64,000 nucleotides of DNA from Chryseobacterium vaccae. GTDB lineage: Bacteria > Bacteroidota > Bacteroidia > Flavobacteriales > Weeksellaceae. Under the pieces are notes generated by a model, which saw nothing but the letters and a program-made list of their open reading frames with translations, ran no database searches and was not told the DNA's origin. Both the position numbers and the translations under genes were made by a program. Position 1 is the stretch's first letter; every line of letters starts with the position of its first letter. This document shows, piece after piece, positions 58,639-64,000 of the stretch. The stretch covers positions 2,604,001 through 2,668,000 of the forward strand of contig NZ_VSWH01000001.1 in assembly GCF_009602705.1 (NCBI RefSeq), given 5' to 3'.

Positions 58639-59094
58639 ATGATCATAAGAGAAGCAACAGAACAGGATTTAGAAATTCTTTTAACATTTGAACAGGGCAT
58701 TGTCACAGCGGAAAGACCATTCAACAGTACCCTTATTGATGGGGAAATTCATTACTATGACCTGACCCATTTTATGAAATCTCCTGATGCTGTTTTAATC
58801 ATTGCGGAAGAGGATAATGAAATCGTTGCATCGGGATACGCTCTCATTAAAAATACCGATAAGAATTATTATCATTTTAAAACTTATGCTTATCTGGGTT
58901 TTATGTATGTAAAACCGGAGTATCGGGGAAAAGGAATCAACAAGCTGATTACTGACGAACTGATTAGTTGGTCGAAATCAAGAAATATTTCAGAGATCAG
59001 ACTGGATGTTTATGCTCAGAACGAACCTGCTATAAAAGCCTATGAAAAAGCAGGATTTGAGCCGCTTCTCCTCACGATGAGACTGAAAAGCTAG
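58639..59094 (+). CDS. GNAT-family N-acetyltransferase
   Basis: A 151-aa acetyl-CoA-dependent transferase. The GNAT core is visible: IIREATEQDLEILLTFEQG start, IVASGYALIKNTD strand, then the acetyl-CoA loop YLGFMYVKPEYRGKGINKLITDELISWSK (R-x-x-G-K-G) and IRLDVYAQNEPAIKAYEKAGFEP. The acceptor is unknown. The start is 21 bases after the thioredoxin-like gene, so co-transcription is likely. Confidence 0.88.
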   Translation: MIIREATEQDLEILLTFEQGIVTAERPFNSTLIDGEIHYYDLTHFMKSPDAVLIIAEEDNEIVASGYALIKNTDKNYYHFKTYAYLGFMYVKPEYRGKGINKLITDELISWSKSRNISEIRLDVYAQNEPAIKAYEKAGFEPLLLTMRLKS

Positions 59095-59234
59095 AAAACA
59101 AGAAGATAAAAGCCGGAAGATGATGATGTTTTACAAATTCCTATCCTCTTTTATTTGAAAATATTTTAATTGTAAAATACAGATCCCATAATCTTCCCAC
59201 TCCCCCCTATTCATCTCTCTTCCCTCTAAAATCC

Positions 59235-59242
59235 TATCTTTG
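59235..59242 (+). promoter_or_regulatory. candidate -7 box (TATCTTTG) of dinB
   Basis: TAnnTTTG match ending 4 bases before the ATG at 59247, so the transcript would be nearly leaderless. No -33 TTG is visible. Confidence 0.4.
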
Positions 59243-59246
59243 TACT

Positions 59247-60338
59247 ATGGACCTGCCGCTTCGTAAGATTATTCATGTAGATATGGATGCATTTTATGCT
59301 TCCGTGGAACAGCATGACAATCCGGAGCTTAAAGGCAAGCCCATTGCAGTTGGCGGCCAGCACCGCGGAGTAGTTGCTGCCGCGAGCTATGAAGCCAGAA
59401 AATACGGAGTTCGTTCTGCAATGCCCAGTAAGACTGCCCGGGAAAGATGCCCGCATCTTATTTTTGTTTCGCCCCGCTTTGCCCGATACAAAGAAATTTC
59501 CAGAAAGATCAGAGAAATTTTTTATGAATACACTGATCTGGTGGAGCCGCTGTCTCTGGATGAGGCTTATCTGGACGTTACTGAAAATAAAAAGGGAATG
59601 GAATCTGCCAACCTGATTGCCCGTGAAATCCGTCAGAAAATTTTTGAACAGACCGGATTAACGGCTTCTGCAGGAATTTCAGTCAATAAATTTTTAGCGA
59701 AAGTAGCTTCTGACATCAATAAACCCAATGGCCAGAAAACCATTCATCCAGATAAAGTGGAAAACTTTCTGGAAGAACTTCCTGTTGAAAAATTTTACGG
59801 CGTAGGTAAGGTTACAGCTAACAAAATGTTTGGTTTAGGGATTTACAAAGGAAAAGATTTAAAGAAAAGATCCCTGGAAGAACTGGACCGGCTTTTCGGA
59901 AAATCCGGCAGGCATTACTATAATGTGGTGCGTGGCATTCACACTTCCGAGGTAAAACCTCATCGAATCCAGAAAAGTGTCGCTGTTGAAAGGACTTTTT
60001 TTGAAGATCTTTTTGATGAACAGCAAATTGATGAAAAGCTTGAAAATTTAGGACAGGAACTCCATCAGCGGTTACAGAAAAACAATATTCTGGGAAGAAC
60101 TCTCACTTTAAAAATAAAATACCGGGATTTCTCTATGTTCACCAGAAGTATCACAAAAGAGGAGTATTTTTCTTCTCCGAAACAGTACTTCAATACCGGT
60201 AAAAAACTCTGGGAACTCCGTCCTTATAATAAACCAGTAAGATTATTGGGATTGTCTCTTTCTCATCTTAATACGGAAGAAAAAAAGCAGATTTCTATTC
60301 AACTAAAAATCCCGTTTGAAGAGTTTGAAAATCAGTAG
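59247..60338 (+). CDS. dinB: DNA polymerase IV (Y-family)
   Basis: A 363-aa translesion polymerase. Catalytic acids: HVDMDAFYASVEQ near the start and EPLSLDEAYLDVTENK with the second acidic pair. The thumb, a helix-hairpin-helix part (KFYGVGKVTANKMFGLGIYKGKD) and the little finger (AVERTFFEDLFD...) follow. Length matches Dpo4/DinB. The beta-clamp-binding C-terminus is short (KIPFEEFENQ). Stress- or damage-induced repair DNA synthesis. Confidence 0.95.
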   Translation: MDLPLRKIIHVDMDAFYASVEQHDNPELKGKPIAVGGQHRGVVAAASYEARKYGVRSAMPSKTARERCPHLIFVSPRFARYKEISRKIREIFYEYTDLVEPLSLDEAYLDVTENKKGMESANLIAREIRQKIFEQTGLTASAGISVNKFLAKVASDINKPNGQKTIHPDKVENFLEELPVEKFYGVGKVTANKMFGLGIYKGKDLKKRSLEELDRLFGKSGRHYYNVVRGIHTSEVKPHRIQKSVAVERTFFEDLFDEQQIDEKLENLGQELHQRLQKNNILGRTLTLKIKYRDFSMFTRSITKEEYFSSPKQYFNTGKKLWELRPYNKPVRLLGLSLSHLNTEEKKQISIQLKIPFEEFENQ

Positions 60339-60380
60339 TGAAAATTTTTCACTATCTTGTATTGGCCAAATTCATCATTT

Positions 60381-61853
60381 ATGAACCCAACAATGATCCA
60401 ATTTTTCCACTGGTATTCCGAAGGGGATAGCAAACTGTGGAAAGAAGCTGAAAAACAAGCCAAATTTCTTTCAAGCCTAGGAATAACTTCTGTATGGCTT
60501 CCGCCGGCTTATAAGGGTAATAGCGGTGGCTATTCTGTTGGATATGATGTTTACGATCTTTATGACCTTGGGGAATTCAACCAGAAAGGAAGCATTTCCA
60601 CGAAATATGGTACTAAAAACGAATATATAAAGGCTATCAAAGCTTTAAAAAAGCACCATATAGAAATCATTGTAGATATTGTACTGGGACATAAAGCAGG
60701 AGGTGACGAACTGGAAAAGTTCAAAGCGGTAAAAGTAGATGAAAACAACAGGGAAAAGATGATTTCTGATATTACTGAGATTGAATCTTATACCAAGTTT
60801 ACTTTTCCCGGGCGGAACAAAAAATATTCTGATTTTGAATGGAATTTCACCTGTTTTAGCGGTGTAGATTATGCTGAAGGTATGGAATCCCACATTTTCA
60901 AGATACAGTCTGAATATGGAAACGACTGGGAAGAAATGATTGATGATGAAAAGGGCAATTACGATTACCTGATGTATAATGACATTGAGCATCGCAATCC
61001 TTTTGTACGTGAAGAGCTGAATCATTGGGCAAAATGGTATTTTGATCAGACTGATTTCGACGGGGTAAGGCTGGATGCATTAAAACATATTTCTTTTGAT
61101 TTTTATAAAGAGTGGCTTACGATGCTCCGCTCCAATTCCGAAAAGAATATTTTCGCGGTAGGTGAATACTGGGCTCCCGGCCATCTGCATCTTCTCCAGA
61201 AATATATCGAAGTCACGGAAGGCTGTATGAGTCTTTTTGACAGTTCACTCCAGAATAATTTCTATAATGCCTCAAAAGAAGGAGGTTCTTATGATCTTCG
61301 GAAAATTTTTGAAGGTTCTCTCACAGAAGCAGACCCAATGCACTCGGTAAGTCTTGTTGATAATCACGACACACAACCTTTACAGGATCTTGAAGCCCCG
61401 GTAGAAGCCTGGTTTAAGCCCATTGCCTATGCCCTGATCTTACTGCGGAAAGATGGTTATCCCTGTATTTTTTATCCTGATTTATATGGCGCTCATTATA
61501 TCGATAAAGACAGCGCCGGAAATGATCAGGAAATATTTTTATCTAAAGTGGAAGGTATTGAAGAACTCCTTCAAGCCAGAAAGAATCATGCTTACGGAGA
61601 GCAGCGGGATTATTTTGAAGACGCCAATTGTCTTGGATGGATACGCACAGGTGATGAAGAACATCCAGGGTGTGCCGTGGTTCTGAGCAATAAAGACGCT
61701 TATAACAAGCCTATGGAAATGGGAAAAGACTATGCCGGAAAAAAATGTAAAGATCTGCTTAAAAGATTCAAAGATGTGGTTGTTATTGATGAAAACGGAT
61801 GGGGAAATTTCCCGGTTCCCGCAGGAAATGTAAGTGTCTGGATCCCTGAATAA
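60381..61853 (+). CDS. cytosolic alpha-amylase (GH13)
   Basis: A 490-aa enzyme (from ATG at 60381; a TTG at 60357 is in frame but less likely). GH13 motifs: IVDIVLGHKAGGD, GVRLDALKHI (nucleophile D232), VGEYWAPG (acid/base E262) and VDNHDTQPL (D330). The N-terminal MIQFFHWYSEGDSKLWKEA and GITSVWLPPAYKG are typical of the non-secreted GH13_5 type, and no signal peptide is present. It hydrolyses alpha-1,4-glucans. The C-terminal beta domain ends in GNVSVWIPE. Confidence 0.93.
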   Translation: MNPTMIQFFHWYSEGDSKLWKEAEKQAKFLSSLGITSVWLPPAYKGNSGGYSVGYDVYDLYDLGEFNQKGSISTKYGTKNEYIKAIKALKKHHIEIIVDIVLGHKAGGDELEKFKAVKVDENNREKMISDITEIESYTKFTFPGRNKKYSDFEWNFTCFSGVDYAEGMESHIFKIQSEYGNDWEEMIDDEKGNYDYLMYNDIEHRNPFVREELNHWAKWYFDQTDFDGVRLDALKHISFDFYKEWLTMLRSNSEKNIFAVGEYWAPGHLHLLQKYIEVTEGCMSLFDSSLQNNFYNASKEGGSYDLRKIFEGSLTEADPMHSVSLVDNHDTQPLQDLEAPVEAWFKPIAYALILLRKDGYPCIFYPDLYGAHYIDKDSAGNDQEIFLSKVEGIEELLQARKNHAYGEQRDYFEDANCLGWIRTGDEEHPGCAVVLSNKDAYNKPMEMGKDYAGKKCKDLLKRFKDVVVIDENGWGNFPVPAGNVSVWIPE

Positions 61854-61862
61854 AGGTAAAAA

Positions 61863-61905
61863 TGATAAAAAACTAAGGCATCCATAGAGACCACGTATGC
61901 CTTAG
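61863..61905 (-). terminator. terminator of the Cys-rich peptide gene
   Basis: CTAAGGCAT/ATGCCTTAG 9-bp perfect stem with a 15-base loop, followed on the minus strand by TTTTTATCA. It lies after the stop of the Cys-rich peptide and may also serve the amylase gene. Confidence 0.6.
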
Positions 61906-61936
61906 CTGATTCTTTAAACCATCTATTTTAATGATT

Positions 61937-62104
61937 CTAGCACTGAATACCTCGGCAGTTCATAAAATCGCTGGCCCACTCACAACAAAAGTTTTCCTCG
62001 TTATAGGTACAGCATACCCGGTTACCCCAGCGGTCTCCTGCTTTGAGATTTTTTAGTTTCTCCCTTTCAATTTTTCGTACATGTAAAAGGTTTTTTGTTT
62101 TCAT
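61937..62104 (-). CDS. Cys-rich bacteriocin-like small peptide, 55 aa
   Basis: A 55-aa peptide too short for usual gene finders. Leader-like N-terminus MKTKNLLHVRKIEREKLKNL followed by KAG, resembling the LKNLKGG double-glycine leader with AG in place of GG. The remainder has six Cys in paired spacing (VCCTYNEENFCCEW, then FMNCRGIQC), suited to three disulfides. Similar Chryseobacterium small proteins are annotated as bacteriocin-like. The gene has its own terminator. Export genes are not adjacent, and antimicrobial action is inference. Confidence 0.7.
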   Translation of the reverse strand: MKTKNLLHVRKIEREKLKNLKAGDRWGNRVCCTYNEENFCCEWASDFMNCRGIQC

Positions 62105-62227
62105 AATGATCTATTTTTATGATTTAATTAAATATACATAAAATATCACCAACCTTTGAATAAAACTAACCAACGACATTCTTTTATCTGTCTATTTCAA
62201 AAGATAGCAGATCTATGCTGAGTATTT

Positions 62228-63571
62228 TTAAAGCTTGATTTTCCGGAGACTCAGAATTTCAGGCCTTTCAGATTCATCGGATACATGTCCGGTTCTGGCA
62301 AATTCTGCCCAGAGTGCACGGATTTTTTTCCCGTTTTCGTGGATATATTCCCAGGAAACATTTTTCAATAATTCTGCAGGCTTCCAAGCTGATTCATTTC
62401 CGAAAATTAGGGGAAGATCAATGCAGTGTGCTGCCCCGATCTGGTTTTCCTTTAATTTTGAATGAATTCTGAAGAGATAAACGTTTCCGCCTGCCTTGGC
62501 AAAATCTTCAGCAAAGTGCTCAGCCGGTTTTCCATAAATAAATTCTGTAGTTTTCTGGACCGTTTTATCAAGAATTTTCAATCCAAAACCTTTTCCGAAA
62601 TATTTATTTAAAGCTTCGGAGGTTTTAAGATAAAATGCGGTTTCATCATTATTCAAACCGATCAGAACATCATATTTTCCGACACCTGATTTCCACTTTT
62701 CCACGGCTTCACTTTCATTACATAAAGGAGGAAAACCATATTGTGTTCCGAAGGGCATTGCCGCTTTCAGGCCGTATTTTATCACAGAAGGTACATATTT
62801 TCCGTACTCGTCCATCATTTTATAGATATCCGGTTCATCCTTCAATCCTTCTGTTTTCTTCAGAAATTCGGCAGACATTTTCTGTCTTTTGTGACGTAAC
62901 CCTAAAGGAGCACTTTGAATAATAACCTTTTGAAAAAGGTTTTCCACTCCATCAGAAATCATAAGATGTGCTATAGCATCACCTCCTGAAGACTGTCCTA
63001 AAAGCGTAATATTTTCGGCATCGCCTCCAAAGTCAGAAATGTAATTTTTAACCCATTTCAACGCTTCTATGATATCAAAAAGGCCCAGATTCGGTGGTCT
63101 TGTTTCATCACCTCCTAAAAAACCGAAAAGTCCAAGTCTGTAAGAAACATTCACCACAATAATGTTCTGCTCCCTCACCCACTCTCCTGCATCAGCGGTA
63201 GGAAGATCTCCGCAGCCGATCTCATGCGAACCGCCATGAATCCAAACGACAACTGCAAGCTTTTGATTTTCGGTAAAATTTTCAGGTCGGATCACTGAAA
63301 GATACTGTGTTGATTCGTCCGGATTAAAATCATCAATCTGGGTAGGGCCAATCATCTTTTCTACCAGCAGACTAATCTTCTGGGGACATACCGGAGTTTT
63401 ATCCGGAAGTATAATATCAGACCCTGAAGGTTCTACAGGAACAGGTCTCTGATATCTTTTCGAAAAGGCATAACGGATACTTTTGGCCTTAATAATACCA
63501 TTTTCTTTTAAAGCAGTGATTCTTCCAAAACGGGTTTCAAAAATATGGCTTCCATTCTGTTGTGGTCTCAT
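62228..63571 (-). CDS. type-B carboxylesterase
   Basis: A 447-aa esterase of the cholinesterase/carboxylesterase group. HGGSHEIG (112-119) is the oxyanion region; the nucleophile S194 is in LLGQSSGGDAIAH (G-Q-S-S-G, a variant of GESAG); a late HCIDLPLIFGNE holds the catalytic His. The start (ETRFGRITALKENG) is the family start. The protein has no signal peptide and is shorter than the 500-550 aa norm, with the C-terminal helices reduced. Substrate unknown. Confidence 0.85.
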   Translation of the reverse strand: MRPQQNGSHIFETRFGRITALKENGIIKAKSIRYAFSKRYQRPVPVEPSGSDIILPDKTPVCPQKISLLVEKMIGPTQIDDFNPDESTQYLSVIRPENFTENQKLAVVVWIHGGSHEIGCGDLPTADAGEWVREQNIIVVNVSYRLGLFGFLGGDETRPPNLGLFDIIEALKWVKNYISDFGGDAENITLLGQSSGGDAIAHLMISDGVENLFQKVIIQSAPLGLRHKRQKMSAEFLKKTEGLKDEPDIYKMMDEYGKYVPSVIKYGLKAAMPFGTQYGFPPLCNESEAVEKWKSGVGKYDVLIGLNNDETAFYLKTSEALNKYFGKGFGLKILDKTVQKTTEFIYGKPAEHFAEDFAKAGGNVYLFRIHSKLKENQIGAAHCIDLPLIFGNESAWKPAELLKNVSWEYIHENGKKIRALWAEFARTGHVSDESERPEILSLRKIKL

Positions 63572-63669
63572 GATAAAACTGAAAAATTTTCTTATTTTAA
63601 ATATAATAAATAAAAAATTTACCGAATGTCATGATCTGTAAAAGTTATTTATGAAACGGCTACTTGCTA

Positions 63670-63999
63670 TTAATTAAGACTTTTATATTCGCTTGGAGAA
63701 ATTCCTACTTTGGTTTTGAATAGTCTTGTAAAGTGCTGCGGATATTTAAATCCCAGATCATAAGAAATCTCGCTGATGGATTTGGAAGGACTCACAATCA
63801 GCTCTTTAGCCATTTCTATGAGCTTATTATGAATAAACTCCTGTGCGGAAATTCCTAATTCTTTTTTAATCAGATCCCCGAAATAATTAGCAGAAAGATT
63901 GAGCTGTTCTGCAAAATAATGCACCATCGGGAAGCCTATCGTTTTAGGATTATCGGATGTAAAGTAATCATCCACCAGTTTTTCAAATTTTCCGATCAC
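63670..63999 (-). CDS. AraC-family transcription regulator, 3' part (cut by window edge)
   Basis: About 109 C-terminal residues are visible. The helix-turn-helix pair is clear: LSANYFGDLIKKELGISAQEFIHNKLIEMAKELIVSPSKSISEISYDLGFKYPQHFTRLFKTKVGISPSEYKS. The window ends inside the gene, and the GTG at 63999 is only an edge artefact. It could control the esterase, which starts 98 bases downstream on the same strand. Confidence 0.85.
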   Translation of the reverse strand: MIGKFEKLVDDYFTSDNPKTIGFPMVHYFAEQLNLSANYFGDLIKKELGISAQEFIHNKLIEMAKELIVSPSKSISEISYDLGFKYPQHFTRLFKTKVGISPSEYKSLN

Positions 64000-64000
64000 C

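Noticed and set aside
1-64000. tRNA, rRNA or CRISPR
   Set aside because: No cloverleaf-like sequence with conserved TTCGANNC, no rRNA stretch and no regularly spaced repeats were seen.

Overview
The window reads as a chromosomal segment of a flavobacterium close to Chryseobacterium (Weeksellaceae, Bacteroidota). Support: low G+C, start codons without Shine-Dalgarno sequences, TAnnTTTG-type -7 boxes, type IX secretion C-terminal domains on two proteins, a B1 metallo-beta-lactamase, and many Bacteroidota-type lipoprotein signal peptides. Genus assignment is inference; no rRNA or tRNA gene was found.

Region 1 (25 to about 39980) is one uninterrupted plus-strand array of more than 50 mostly small genes. 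Many are cytosolic proteins of 110-260 aa with no recognisable family; many others carry a signal peptide or lipobox. Recognisable members include a SUKH (SMI1/KNR4) protein, a DUF4272 protein, a SHOCT protein, a TIMP/NTR-like exported protein, a MESH1-like ppGpp hydrolase, an Rnl2-type RNA ligase, a catalytically dead Y1-transposase-fold protein, an L,D-transpeptidase, DUF1801, a lipidated B1 metallo-beta-lactamase, DinB and CHMI folds, a rifampin ADP-ribosyltransferase (Arr), an M-type gluzincin lipoprotein, alpha/beta hydrolases, an ATP-grasp protein, a PhyH oxygenase and a DUF2157/DUF4401/GDYXXLXY membrane module. Two tandem duplications and several 5' stubs of lost genes (MGTLHEID-stop, a broken lipoprotein leader, a signal-peptide stub) show that the array turns over by duplication and deletion. 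No toxin, integrase, attC site or transposon end was seen. The array resembles a store of orphan immunity-type genes, but that is inference.

Region 2 (39.1-47.4 kb): an FMN riboswitch and ribB, a T9SS cargo protein, a convergent TonB-receptor-like outer-membrane barrel, a DUF3575 protein, an MHS-family transporter and a small minus-strand gene.

Region 3 (47.4-52.6 kb): an alpha/beta hydrolase - ECF sigma factor - membrane protein operon behind a candidate ECF promoter, a secreted M43 metalloprotease with GEVED and T9SS domains, and a CPBP protease.

Region 4 (52.6-64 kb): housekeeping genes. Minus strand: an MsbA-like ABC exporter, a frameshifted small membrane gene and truA. Plus strand: lpxK and purine nucleoside phosphorylase (Asp at the Asn243 position), a thioredoxin-like protein, a GNAT, DNA polymerase IV and a GH13 alpha-amylase. 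The right end (minus strand) holds a Cys-rich bacteriocin-like peptide, a type-B carboxylesterase and the 3' part of an AraC-family regulator cut by the window edge.
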